Shown here: positions 52,830-62,300 of the stretch, one piece after another
Position numbering within the stretch: the stretch's first letter is position 1
How the letters are laid out: the number at the start of each line of letters is the position of its first letter
Assembly: GCF_000716785.1 (NCBI RefSeq)
Contig: NZ_JNYY01000014.1
Location: 310,001 to 374,000, forward strand
DNA length: 64,000 nucleotides
From: Amycolatopsis vancoresmycina
Lineage (GTDB): Bacteria > Actinomycetota > Actinomycetes > Mycobacteriales > Pseudonocardiaceae
Reading direction: 5' to 3'
Position numbers and translations under genes: made by a program
The notes under the pieces: generated by a model
Told to the model about the DNA's origin: nothing
Database searches by the model: none
The model's input: the letters and a program-made list of their open reading frames with translations, nothing else

Positions 52830-53780
52830 TTACGCCGAACGGAGTCGATCACGCTCCGCCACGTCCACAGTGGAGGGACGGCGGAAGTAGGCACGCGGCG
52901 TGAGCCCGGTGAGGGCGCGGCAGTCCCGGCTGAGATGAGCTTGATCGGCATACCCCGTGGCGGCGGCGAGTGCGGCCAGCCCGGAAACGCGCGGCGCCAG
53001 GGCGACGGCGCGCTGGAACCGGCTGACGCGGAGGTAGGTGGCCGGGCCGTAGCCGACCGCCTGGACGAACCGCCGCCGCAGCCGCCGTTCGCTCACCGCC
53101 ACCGGCGCGGCCGGATCTTCGGCCCGAACTGCGGCGGCTTGTGGGCCGGGGCGCGCGAGAATGGCGGCCGTTTCGGCGATCGCGGCAGCTTGTGGGCCGC
53201 GGCGCGGGAGGATGGCGCCCGCTTCGGCGATGCGCCAGCCCTCCGGGTCAGTCGCGGCGAGCATGGCGGCAGCCCGCGCCCCACCGGAACCCGGCCGGCC
53301 GGACTCCGCGCCGTGACCCGCCCCCGCCAGCATCGCGACCGCATCCGCGACCCGCGCCACCCCCGCATCCAGCCGCGCGATCAACGCCGTCACCGCCGCA
53401 TCCGGCGATGACGCTGCCGGAAGCCGCCACGCCACCGCCTCCGCCAACGACCACTCACCCGCCAGTACCCGCTCCGCCGCCAGCTCTCCCGGCCGCCCCC
53501 ACAGCTCGCCCAACGGCACCCGGCGGTCGCGCAGCTCGTCCGCAGCCACGCCCAGCACCGCCGCCGCGTGGCCCGGCCGGAACCTGACTCCGCTCAGCGC
53601 CGGCGCCGGCGCCGATGACCACGCCATCGTGTCCGGTCCCGCCACGAACACCTCGCCGTCGCCGGCCACCAGGTCCACGCAGCCGTCGGGGACGATCCGC
53701 TTCGGGCCCTCCGAAGCCGATCGCCACAGGCAGCGCGCCACCTCACGCAGCCGCCGCGGTGGGGCTGTCTCCTCGTACAC
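52830..53780 (-). CDS. AraC-family regulator with a duplicated linker
   Basis: About 316 residues from a GTG; an in-frame ATG-independent start further upstream is possible. The N-terminal domain (I-V-P-D-G-C-V-D-L-V near residue 29, F-R-P-G-H-A-A) is that of DUF6597-type AraC regulators. The C-terminal AraC HTH (R-L-R-R-R-F-V, A-T-G-Y-A-D-Q-A-H-L-S-R-D) is complete. Between them lies a tandem 17-residue repeat, 13 of 17 identical (I-A-E-A-G-A-I-L-P and I-A-E-T-A-A-I-L-A starts). Confidence 0.82.
   Translation of the reverse strand: MYEETAPPRRLREVARCLWRSASEGPKRIVPDGCVDLVAGDGEVFVAGPDTMAWSSAPAPALSGVRFRPGHAAAVLGVAADELRDRRVPLGELWGRPGELAAERVLAGEWSLAEAVAWRLPAASSPDAAVTALIARLDAGVARVADAVAMLAGAGHGAESGRPGSGGARAAAMLAATDPEGWRIAEAGAILPRRGPQAAAIAETAAILARPGPQAAAVRAEDPAAPVAVSERRLRRRFVQAVGYGPATYLRVSRFQRAVALAPRVSGLAALAAATGYADQAHLSRDCRALTGLTPRAYFRRPSTVDVAERDRLRSA
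53137..53238. repeat. 51-bp tandem duplication inside the AraC gene
   Basis: Two 51-bp units (53137-53187 and 53188-53238) both begin GCTTGTGGGCC and agree in about 39 of the first 44 positions. The period is 17 codons, so the reading frame is kept. Confidence 0.75.
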
Positions 53781-53946
53781 ACCTCGATCATGCCTCCGGG
53801 GTCCGACAAAACCGGCCCTTCCCGCAGCCACCCGTCCGGGTGAACATCGGATTTTCCGGCGAACCGCGCTAACGCCCCGTCAGGTCACGGCGAGATATAC
53901 ATCGACGCACTCGACGGAAGTGCGCGGGACGAGAGAAGACCTCTCC

Positions 53947-54420
53947 ATGGGTGTTCCCACCGCGACCCGGACCCCGGGCGACTGCGCCGGGCGGGCTCGG
54001 TCGGCCGGCAGCTTCGTCGTCGTCCTCGGGGTGCTCGCCGCCGCCTTCGCCGTGTCCGCCTACGTCGTGCCCCGGTCCGCGCGCGGACCCGTCAAGGAGG
54101 AGCCCGCCACCGCGCCGGTCGCCCCCGCCGCGGTCCGCACCGTGAGCCACACCGTCGTCTACGAGCTGCTCGGCGCGCACGGCGCCCGCAACGTCACCTT
54201 CGCCGCCGCCGGGTCGGCGCTGACCCAGCACGCCGAGGTCGCCACGCCGTGGTCGACGCAGTTCACCCGGGTCGGCCCCGCCGGCCGCACCGAGTTCTAC
54301 AGCATCGCCGCCCGGAACCCCGGGCCCGGCGAACTGCGCTGCCGGATCGTCGTCGACGGCGTCGTCGTCGCCGAGAAGGCCGAGTCCACACCGGACCGCC
54401 TCTTCAGCTGCTCCGTCTAG
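53947..54420 (+). CDS. MmpS-like membrane-anchored protein
   Basis: About 157 residues. One N-terminal membrane helix (F-V-V-V-L-G-V-L-A-A-A-F-A-V-S-A-Y) is followed by a secreted-side domain with the MmpS pattern: T-V-V-Y-E-L-L-G, W-S-T-Q-F, and G-E-L-R-C-R-I-V-V-D-G-V-V with a final F-S-C, so the cysteine pair is conserved. MmpS proteins assist MmpL lipid exporters, but no mmpL gene is in the window. Confidence 0.75.
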   Translation: MGVPTATRTPGDCAGRARSAGSFVVVLGVLAAAFAVSAYVVPRSARGPVKEEPATAPVAPAAVRTVSHTVVYELLGAHGARNVTFAAAGSALTQHAEVATPWSTQFTRVGPAGRTEFYSIAARNPGPGELRCRIVVDGVVVAEKAESTPDRLFSCSV

Positions 54421-54437
54421 ACGGCAGGATCGGCGGC

Positions 54438-55181
54438 GTGAACGCCGCGATCACCTTCGGGCCCGCCCTCGTGGCCGTCCTGCTCCTGCTCACCCTCGCC
54501 GGCGCCGCCGTCGTCCAGGCCGGCGGGCTCGGCCGGGGACGGGCTGTCCTGATCGCCGCCGTCCGGGCGGTCGCGCAGCTCGCCGTCGTGTCGCTGGTGA
54601 TCACCGCCGTCCTGCGCTCGGCCCCGCTCACCGGCCTCTTCGTGCTGCTGATGTTCGGCATCGCCGCGGTGACGTCGGCCCGGCGCGTCGGCACCCGCAA
54701 GAACCTCCCGTGGACGGCACTGGCCATCGCCGCCGGTGTCGTCCCCGTGCTCGCGCTCGTCCTCGGCGCCGGGGTCGTCCCGCCGAAGCCCATCGCCGTC
54801 GTGCCGATCGCCGGGATCGTGATCGGCGGCGCGATGACCGCCACTTCGCAGGCCGCCCGCCGTGCCCTCGACGAGCTGAAAGCCCGCCACGGCGAGTACG
54901 AAGCCGCCCTCGCCCTCGGATTCCTGCCGCGCCCGGCCGCGCTCGAAATCTGCCGCCCGTCCGCCGGGCACGCCCTCATCCCCGCGCTCGACCAGACCCG
55001 CACCGTCGGCCTGGTGACGCTCCCCGGCGCGTACGTCGGCGTGCTGCTCGGCGGCGCGGGCCCGGTCCAGGCCGGGCTGACGCAGGTGCTCGTGCTGATC
55101 GGGCTGCTCGCCGCGGAAGCCGTCTCGATCCTGGTGACCGTGCAGCTCGTCGCGGCCGGGAAGCTCAGCCGAGCGGCGTAG
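54438..55181 (+). CDS. FetB-like (UPF0014) ABC permease
   Basis: About 247 residues from a GTG, 17 bases after the MmpS-like stop. Seven membrane helices and the UPF0014 motif G-M/A-M-T-A-T-S-Q-A-A-R-R-A-L-D-E-L are seen, plus A-L-G-F-L-P-R and D-Q-T-R-T-V-G-L-V-T-L-P-G-A. FetAB exports iron in E. coli. No FetA-type ATPase gene accompanies it, so the partner must lie elsewhere. It overlaps a convergent gene by 17 bases. Confidence 0.82.
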   Translation: MNAAITFGPALVAVLLLLTLAGAAVVQAGGLGRGRAVLIAAVRAVAQLAVVSLVITAVLRSAPLTGLFVLLMFGIAAVTSARRVGTRKNLPWTALAIAAGVVPVLALVLGAGVVPPKPIAVVPIAGIVIGGAMTATSQAARRALDELKARHGEYEAALALGFLPRPAALEICRPSAGHALIPALDQTRTVGLVTLPGAYVGVLLGGAGPVQAGLTQVLVLIGLLAAEAVSILVTVQLVAAGKLSRAA

Positions 55182-55851
55182 CCAGGTGGGCGGTGTCGTT
55201 GAAGCGCCGCACGATCCAGACATCGCCGTGCAGCACCAGGTGCGAGATGGACCCGTTGTCGGCGCCGAGGAACGCGAACCGCTCGACTGAGCGGCTGGCC
55301 TGCGCGAACACCTCGCCGATCACGCCGCCGTGGGTGAACACCGCCACGCGCTGGTCCGGGTGCGCCGCCGCGATGCGGGTCAGCGCGCCGCGCAGCCGGG
55401 CGCCGAACCGCTCGTCGGACTCCGCGCCCGGGATCACGTCCCAGCGCTGCTCGGTCCACAGCCGGTCGACGATCGGGTGGCCGTCGGCCGTGTACTTGCG
55501 GAACAGGCCGTTCTCCCAGTCGCCGAGGTGGATCTCGCGCAGGTCCGGCTCGACGACCGGGGTCAGCCCGAGCTTCTCCGCCAGCGGCGCGGCGGTCTGC
55601 ACCGTGCGGCGCAGCGTCGTCACGTAGATCGCGTCGATCCGCTCCCCGGCGAGCCGGTCGCCGACGCGCCGGGCGTGGTCACGGCCTTCCGGGGCGAGGT
55701 CCGGGTCGGCCTGGCCGCCGACGAGCTCGAACGGGTCGTCGCCGCGGGCCGGGGCCGATTCGCCGTGCCGGACCAGGAAGATCTCCGTCGAACCCGGGGG
55801 CGGGCTGAAGCGGTGCTGGCGGTATTCGATCTCCTGCTCGGGCGTGCTCAT
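55165..55851 (-). CDS. Histidine phosphatase-family protein
   Basis: 228 residues. The catalytic R-H-G-E (L-V-R-H-G-E-S) near residue 28, the second His in F-T-H-G-G-V-I, and L-R-E-I-H-L-G-D-W-E-N show the phosphoglycerate mutase-like phosphatase fold. Substrate unknown. Starts ten bases after the antiporter gene's stop, so probably in the same transcript. Confidence 0.87.
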   Translation of the reverse strand: MSTPEQEIEYRQHRFSPPPGSTEIFLVRHGESAPARGDDPFELVGGQADPDLAPEGRDHARRVGDRLAGERIDAIYVTTLRRTVQTAAPLAEKLGLTPVVEPDLREIHLGDWENGLFRKYTADGHPIVDRLWTEQRWDVIPGAESDERFGARLRGALTRIAAAHPDQRVAVFTHGGVIGEVFAQASRSVERFAFLGADNGSISHLVLHGDVWIVRRFNDTAHLATPLG

Positions 55852-55861
55852 GGCCCCGACC

Positions 55862-57745
55862 CTAACCCAGCTGCTTGTCCACGAAACACCATCGCCACGT
55901 CTCGCCGGGCTCGAAGCTGCGCATGACCGGATGGCGGGACTCCTGGAAGTGCCGGGTCGCGTGCCGCCGCGGCGAGGAGTCGCAGCAGGCGACGTTGCCG
56001 CACTTCAGGCACATCCGCAGGTGCACCCACGTCGTGCCCTCGGCGATGCAGGCGGCGCAGCTGTCGGCCGAACTGGGTTCCTTGTCGGTCCACTCGTGGG
56101 CGAGGTGCTTGCACGACCCCGCCGTCGCGGCCGGGGTGCGCAGCTCGCGGCCCTCGGTGTCGGGCTCGGCCTCGTCGCGGTCGAGCATGGACTCTTCGAT
56201 GTCGAGCCGCTCCAGGACCTTGCGCAGCACGTCGTCGTCGGCGCTGCCGCTGTCGCGGGCCTTGAGGAACTGGTCGCGTTCCACTTCCAGCAGGGCCAGC
56301 CGCAGCCGGCGGTAGGCGTCGCTCGGCGTCTCGGCCAGCGCGCTCTGCCTGCCGAGCTGCTCCCACGCCGAGTCGGCGCGGTGCTGCAGCCGGTCCCGCA
56401 GGCGCTGGATGATCTCCGGCGGGTCGTCGGGCGACTGGATCTCCTCCAGCTTGGCCAGCGCCGCCCGGGTCATGTCGTGGAGCACGGCCGCCTCCTGCAG
56501 CGCGTCCTCCGCCGGATCCGGCCGCGGCAGGCGCAGCCGCCGGATCAGCGGCGGCAGCGTCATGCCCTGGACGGCGAGGGTGCCGGCCACCACGACGAAC
56601 GCCGCGAGCACCAGCACGGCCCGCTGCGGGGTGTCGGCGGGCAGCACGAAGGCGGCCGCGAGCGTGACCACCCCGCGCATGCCCGCCCACGCGATGACGG
56701 CCGAGTACCGCCACGGCCAGATCTTGGCCCGCGGCTTCTTCGGCAGCAGCCGCCGTTCCACGCGCTTCACGGTGCCGATCCCGGCCATCCACAGCACCCG
56801 GGTCAGGATGGTCGCGCCGAGCACGGCGACGCAGATCCAGGTGAGCATGGCCAGGGACAGGCCGCTCTCGCCGACCTCGGCGAGGATCCGCCGCAGCTGC
56901 AGGCCGATCAGCAGGAAGACCATGTTCTCCAGCAGGAACTGGATGGTCTGCCAGTTCAGCCGGGACGCCAGCCGCGTCGATCCGGAGAGGATCTGCGGTG
57001 CCTTGTGCCCGAGGATGAGCCCGGCGATGACGACCGCGAGCACGCCGGAGCCGTGGATCGCCTCGGCCGGGATGTAGGCGATGAACGGCACGGCGAACGA
57101 CAGCGCGGTGTCGAGCACCGGCTCGTCCATCCGGGCGCGGATGAACGCGGCCGCGAACCCGACCACCAGGCCGACCACCGCCCCGCCGATGGCCGCGCGG
57201 AAGAAGTCCGCGCCGACCTGCCAGAGGCTGACCGAACCGGCCAGCGCGGCGATGGCCGTGCGGAGGGCGACCAGCGCGGCCGCGTCGTTGAACAGGCTCT
57301 CGCCTTCGAGCAGCCGGATCAGCTTGCGGGGCATGCCGACCCGGCGGGCGACGACACTGGCCGCGACCGCGTCCGGCGGCGCCACCACCGCGCCGAGCGC
57401 GATGCCGCCGGCCAGCGGGAGCCCGGGGATCACCGCCCAGGCCGCCACGCCGACGCCGAGCGCGGTGAACACGACGAGCCCGACCGACATCAGCCCGATC
57501 GCCCCGCGGTTCTTCCGGAAGTCGACCAGCGACGTCTGGATGGCCGCCGAGTACAGCAGCGGCGGCAGCAGGCCCAGCAGCACGACCTCGGGGTCGAGGT
57601 GGACCTCGGGCACACCGGGGACGTAGGAGGCGGCGACGCCGACGACGATCAGGCACAGCGGGGCGGACCAGTCCAGCCGCCGCGCCACCGCGCTGACGAC
57701 GAGGACGGTCACGACCAGCGCCACTATCTCTGCAGCTACGTGCAC
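55862..57745 (-). CDS. CPA1 Na+/H+ antiporter with C-terminal UBP-type zinc finger
   Basis: 627 residues. The first 400 hold about twelve membrane helices with the CPA1 motifs A-P-P-D-A-V-A-A and E-G-E-S-L-F-N-D-A-A-A-L-V-A. A helical cytoplasmic linker follows. The last 85 residues match the UBP zinc finger: C-K-H, C-A-A-C, H-L-R-M-C-L-K-C-G-N-V-A-C-C-D-S-S-P, H-A-T-R-H and E-P-G-E-T-W-R-W-C. Bacterial antiporters with this finger occur in actinomycetes; its ligand is unknown, as the host lacks ubiquitin. It likely regulates transport. Confidence 0.88.
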   Translation of the reverse strand: MHVAAEIVALVVTVLVVSAVARRLDWSAPLCLIVVGVAASYVPGVPEVHLDPEVVLLGLLPPLLYSAAIQTSLVDFRKNRGAIGLMSVGLVVFTALGVGVAAWAVIPGLPLAGGIALGAVVAPPDAVAASVVARRVGMPRKLIRLLEGESLFNDAAALVALRTAIAALAGSVSLWQVGADFFRAAIGGAVVGLVVGFAAAFIRARMDEPVLDTALSFAVPFIAYIPAEAIHGSGVLAVVIAGLILGHKAPQILSGSTRLASRLNWQTIQFLLENMVFLLIGLQLRRILAEVGESGLSLAMLTWICVAVLGATILTRVLWMAGIGTVKRVERRLLPKKPRAKIWPWRYSAVIAWAGMRGVVTLAAAFVLPADTPQRAVLVLAAFVVVAGTLAVQGMTLPPLIRRLRLPRPDPAEDALQEAAVLHDMTRAALAKLEEIQSPDDPPEIIQRLRDRLQHRADSAWEQLGRQSALAETPSDAYRRLRLALLEVERDQFLKARDSGSADDDVLRKVLERLDIEESMLDRDEAEPDTEGRELRTPAATAGSCKHLAHEWTDKEPSSADSCAACIAEGTTWVHLRMCLKCGNVACCDSSPRRHATRHFQESRHPVMRSFEPGETWRWCFVDKQLG

Positions 57746-57840
57746 GGGCTAATCATTACCCGTCCGCCGCGGCGGGTGTCACCTGGCCAGGTCGGTGCGG
57801 GCTTCGGCGGTCGCTCGCGGTGGAAGCCGGGGTGGGGACC

Positions 57841-57922
57841 GGACGACACGCGTGCCCCGATGGACGACACGCGTACTCAGGCGGACGACACGGCCTGCGC
57901 GGTGCCGGGTGCCGTGTCGTCC
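57841..57922. repeat. 21-bp-periodic GGACGACACG array with an inverted copy
   Basis: GGACGACACGCGT starts at 57841 and 57862, and GGACGACACGGC at 57883, an exact 21-bp step (two helical turns). An inverted copy, GCCGTGTCGTCC, lies at 57911-57922 and directly abuts the -10 region (TAGGCT at 57924-57929) of the carboxylesterase gene. This fits cooperative repressor or activator binding. The rest of 57746-57935 shows no gene. Confidence 0.7.
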
Positions 57923-57935
57923 CTAGGCTGGGCGT

Positions 57936-59321
57936 GTGACGACGGTGGAGATCGCGGCCGGTGTCCTGCGCGGGTCCGGGCGGGACGGGGTCAGGACGTT
58001 CCTCGGCGTGCCGTACGCCGAGCCGCCGGTGGGGGAGCTGCGGTTCCGCGCGCCACGCCCCGCCAAGCCGTGGTCCGGTGAACGCGACGCGACGGAGTGG
58101 GCGCCCCGCGCGCCGCAGCCCCAGCTGACCGGGCGTGGCTTCACCGGCGACGAAGACTGCCTCTACCTCAACGTCTACGCGCCTTCCGAACCCGGCTCGT
58201 ACCCGGTTCTCGTGTGGATCCACGGCGGGGGCGGCGTGATGGGCGCGCCACACCAGTTCGACGCGTCCGCGTTCGCCCGCGCCGGCGTGGTTGTCGTGAC
58301 TGTCGCCTACCGGCTCGGCGTGCTCGGGATGCTCCACCTGCCCGGGGTCGCCGACTCGAACCTGTCCCTGCGCGACCAGGTCGCCGCCCTCGGCTGGGTG
58401 CGGGAGAACGTCGGCGCGTTCGGTGGCGACCCGGACCGCGTCACGCTGGCCGGGCAGTCCAACGGCGGTCGTACCGTCGGGACGCTGCTCGCCGTGCCCG
58501 CCACCCGCGGTCTCGTCCACCAGGCGATCGTGCAGAGCGGCACCGGCGTCGGCTCGGTCGTGCACACCCCGGCCGAAGGCGCGGCCGTCGCCGACGCCGT
58601 CCTGCGGGAACTGGACGCCCGGCCCGGAGATCTCGCCACGCTGCCGGTCACGCAGATCCTCCAAGCGCAGCAACGCGTTTCGGCGGTTTCGGGCACCAAG
58701 GTGACCTACCGCGTGGTCGTCGGCGACGAACTGCTGCCGGAACGGCCGCTGGAGGGCGTCCGGGAAACCCCGCTGCTCATCGGGACGACGGCCGACGAGG
58801 AAGACCTGTTCGGCTGGCTGCAGTCGGGTGGCGCGAAGCTGCTGGGCGTCGGCTCGACGATGCTGGACGCGGTCGAAATCGACAAGGCCGTCGCGGTGTA
58901 TAACGACCTACTCGATTGGCCTCAGGACCAGATCCGCAACCGCGTGCTGACCGCGGGGGACTGGTGGATCCCGGCCATCCGGTTCGCCGAGCGGCAGCCG
59001 GCCGCCTGGATGTACCGCCTGGACTGGCGGATCGCCCCGCGCGGCAAGGGGCTCGGCGCCGTGCACGGCCTCGATCTGCCGCTGGTGTTCGACGACATCC
59101 GCAACCGCAACTGGCGGTTCCTCTTCGCCGGGCGGACGTTCCCGGCCGAGCGGATGCAGGCGGTGGCGACGGAGATGTTCGGCGCCTGGGTCCGGTTCGT
59201 CGCGACCGGCGACCCGGGCTGGCCGCGTTACACGCCCGCCGACCGCGTCACGCGCCTGTTCGACGACGTCAGCTCCACGGTGTCCGATCCGGACCGCGAG
59301 CAGCGGCTGCTCTGGGACTGA
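57936..59321 (+). CDS. Type-B carboxylesterase
   Basis: 461 residues without a signal peptide. The family motif E-D-C-L-Y-L-N-V-Y precedes the oxyanion loop H-G-G-G-G, nucleophile Ser in G-Q-S-N-G-G (usual G-E-S-A-G-G), Glu in T-A-D-E-E-D-L-F, and His in V-H-G-L-D-L. The GTG start lies seven bases after the -10-like TAGGCT, so it may be leaderless. It is under the repeat array at 57841-57922. Ester substrate unknown. Confidence 0.87.
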   Translation: MTTVEIAAGVLRGSGRDGVRTFLGVPYAEPPVGELRFRAPRPAKPWSGERDATEWAPRAPQPQLTGRGFTGDEDCLYLNVYAPSEPGSYPVLVWIHGGGGVMGAPHQFDASAFARAGVVVVTVAYRLGVLGMLHLPGVADSNLSLRDQVAALGWVRENVGAFGGDPDRVTLAGQSNGGRTVGTLLAVPATRGLVHQAIVQSGTGVGSVVHTPAEGAAVADAVLRELDARPGDLATLPVTQILQAQQRVSAVSGTKVTYRVVVGDELLPERPLEGVRETPLLIGTTADEEDLFGWLQSGGAKLLGVGSTMLDAVEIDKAVAVYNDLLDWPQDQIRNRVLTAGDWWIPAIRFAERQPAAWMYRLDWRIAPRGKGLGAVHGLDLPLVFDDIRNRNWRFLFAGRTFPAERMQAVATEMFGAWVRFVATGDPGWPRYTPADRVTRLFDDVSSTVSDPDREQRLLWD

Positions 59322-59348
59322 GCCGGGGCGGCGCGAGACCGCCCCGGC
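59322..59348. terminator. Bidirectional terminator between carboxylesterase and csxA
   Basis: A perfect 10-bp stem (GCCGGGGCGG and CCGCCCCGGC, loop CGCGAGA) in the 33-bp gap of the convergent genes. Confidence 0.75.
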
Positions 59349-59354
59349 CCGGAC

Positions 59355-62300
59355 CTAGACGGTGATCTTGTCGACGTTCGGGCCGCCGTTGGCGGTCGTC
59401 GCGGTCGCCTTGATCTTGTTCGTGCCCGCCGTCAGGGTGACCGGGATCGTGACCGTCTGCCACGTGTCCCAGTTGCCCGTGCCGCCGAACGCCAGCGCGG
59501 ACGCCACCTTCGTGCCGTTCACCGTGATGTCCATCGGCCGGTTCGCCGTGGTGCCGTTGGCGAACCGCAGGACGACGTTCGCGTTGCCCGCCGCGGCTGC
59601 GGAAACGGTGAACTCCACCGCGCTGCCGACCGCGTTGTCGTAGTTGACGAACCCGGTCCCGGTGAACCCGGCGTGGTTGGACTCCGCGACGCCGTTCGTG
59701 ATCGTCGCGTCCTCGGCCTGGTAGTCCACCGGGTTGCCGGGGCCGGGGTCGACCGTGCCGTCCGCCGGGATCGTCTTCGTCCCGGTGTTCCAGCCCGCGA
59801 CCCGCACGGACGGCTTGGCGCCCTTGAGGTCCGCGGTCCGGTACGTCGCCGTCAGCGTGGCCGACTCGCCCGGCCAGAGGCTGACCTGGTTGTCGGTCCA
59901 CCGCACCGGCAGCACCGGCGCGCCCGCCGCGCCGACCACGTGCGCGTCGACGAAGAACGCCGGCACCTTGCCGGACGAGCCGTTCGTCAGCGTCACCTTG
60001 GTCGTCGTGGTGCCGTCGCCGTTCGCCGTCGAGGTGGCCGTCGACCCGAGCGAGACCTGGGCCAGGCTGTTCAGCCCCGACAGGTCCGCGTACGCCGTCG
60101 TCGGCGTGTAGTACCAGTCGCTGTTGCCCCAGTCCAGGGTGTCGGCCTTGGTGGACAGCCAGTACACGTTCCGGCTGACCTCCTTGCCCGAGGAGTCCGT
60201 GAGCACCAGCTTCGCCAGGTACGTCGTCGACAGGCCGCTCACCGAACCGATGGTCAGCGCGGTCGTCTTCGCGCCGTCACCGCCCACCGACACGCTCTTG
60301 GTCTGGTCGAACTTCGAGGTGCCGTCCAGGTTGAACAGCTGCACCCGGGCGGTCAGGCCGGACGCCGCGTCGTGGTTGTGGTTCACGACCACGACCGACT
60401 TCGTGTCGTACGAGTACTGGATGTGCAGCGGCTCGTTCGCCTTCTTGGCCCCGAAGTACGAGCCGTTCTGGTCGAGGTAGGCGTCGAACAGCTGCCAGTG
60501 CAGCGACGTCCAGCCGCTGTTGAGCATCCAGTAGATGATCCCGGTGGCCGGGTTCGAGCTGTCGCTGAAGTTCCGCGAGTGCGACTCGAACTCCGCGCGG
60601 ACGTTCTCGTACTGCGCCAGCTGCGCCTTCCGGACGAAGTCGTCCAGGCTCGCCGGCTTGCCGTAGCGGCCGGTGAGGGCGTCGCCGAAGAGCTTCAGGT
60701 TGGCGAACGTCGAGGACGACGACCGGTGGTACTGCGCGGCCGACGGGTTCTTCCACAGGGTGTCCAGCTCACCGGACGACATCATCCGCTTGAGCGTGTC
60801 CATGGTCGGGATGTCCGGCCCGGCGCTGGTCTCGGAGTTGAAGCTCCACGCGCCGCCGAGGTCGCTGTGCGCCTTGTCGTACCAATAGTTCGGCGGGACG
60901 TAGTCGTACGGCCCGTTCATCTTCATCCCGGACGACCCCAGCTGCGGCGACGACTTCGCCGACGCGGCCGGGACCACCGGCGTCGCCCAGTCCGCGGCGG
61001 ACAGCGCGTCGAGGTAGTTCTTCTCGATCGTCGCGTCGGGGGCGAAGTCGCTGCCGATCAGGAACGAGATGACGCTGGGGTGGTCGCGCAGGCGCTCGGC
61101 CTCGGCGGTCATCGACGCCTTCGCGACCGGGTAGTCGGCGGCGGTCCAGGGGTCACCCTTCTCGCTGCCGTTGACCTGGCCCTCCCACTTGTCGCAGCAT
61201 TCCCAGCCGGGCAGGGTCAGCACGCCCATCCGGTCGGCGAGGTCGAAGAACTCGTCCGGCTCGATGTGCCCTTCCAGGCGCACGGTGTTGAGCCCGAGGT
61301 CCTTGACGTAGGCGAGCTTGTCCGCCGCGTACTGCTCGTTCCAGCGCAGGAACAGGTCCGGCGAGTAGCCGCCGCCCTTGATCAGCAGCGGCCGCCCGTT
61401 GATCGTGTAGGACCGGCCGCCGCTCGAGTTCTTGTTCGCCGTCACCGTGCGGACGCCGAAGCTCGAGTGCGAGGTGTCCGAAGCCGTGCCGCCGACGCTC
61501 GCGGTCAGGTCGAGGTCGTAGAGCGGCTGCCCGCCCATCCCGGCCGGCCACCAGACCTGCGGGTTGTCGATCCCGACCACGCCGAACGTGACGGTCTTCT
61601 TCTCCTTGGCGGCCAGCGAAACCGTCTGGCTGATCGGCTTGCCCGCCACCGTGCCGGAGACCGTCGTGGACACCGCGGCGGCGCTGTCGTTGCGGACGTC
61701 GGCCTTCACCGTCAGGTCGGCGTGGCTCAGCCCGGTCAGCTTCGTGACGACGTGGCCGCCGCGCAGCGCCACCGGGCCGCTGCGCCGCACGAGGACGTCC
61801 CGCACGATGCCCATGTTCTGGTCCGGCGGGGTCTGCGCCCAGTCGATCCAGCCCATCGACAGGTCCTTGTCCGGGTCGTTCGGGTAGACCTTGAACGCGA
61901 CGCTGTTCGTGCCGGCCTTGACCTGCGCGGTGATGTCGAGGTCGTGGCGCGTGTAGGCGCCGGTGACCTCGGCCTTGTCCGCGATCTTCGTCCCGTTGAC
62001 CCAGACGTCGGCCTTGGACAGCACACCGCTGAAGTCGAGGTACGTGCGCTGGGTGGTGTCGGCGACGGTGAGGTCGGTGCGGTACCACCACGGGACCTTG
62101 AAGTCCGCGGTCGGCACGTTCTTCATGTTCGTCGAGTAGAACGGGTCGGCGTACTTGCCGTTAGCCAGCAGGCCGGCGTAGACGGTCGAGCGCGGGCCGA
62201 CCGGGTACCAGCCCGAGGTGTTGTAGCCGGGTTTGGAGACCGCGGAGTCGTCGCTGACCTGCGCCGACGTCTGGATCAGGAAGCCGGGGACGGCGGTCGC

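Noticed and set aside
57841..57922. CRISPR array
   Set aside because: Units are 12-13 bp with 8-9-bp gaps and one is inverted; no cas genes exist in the window.
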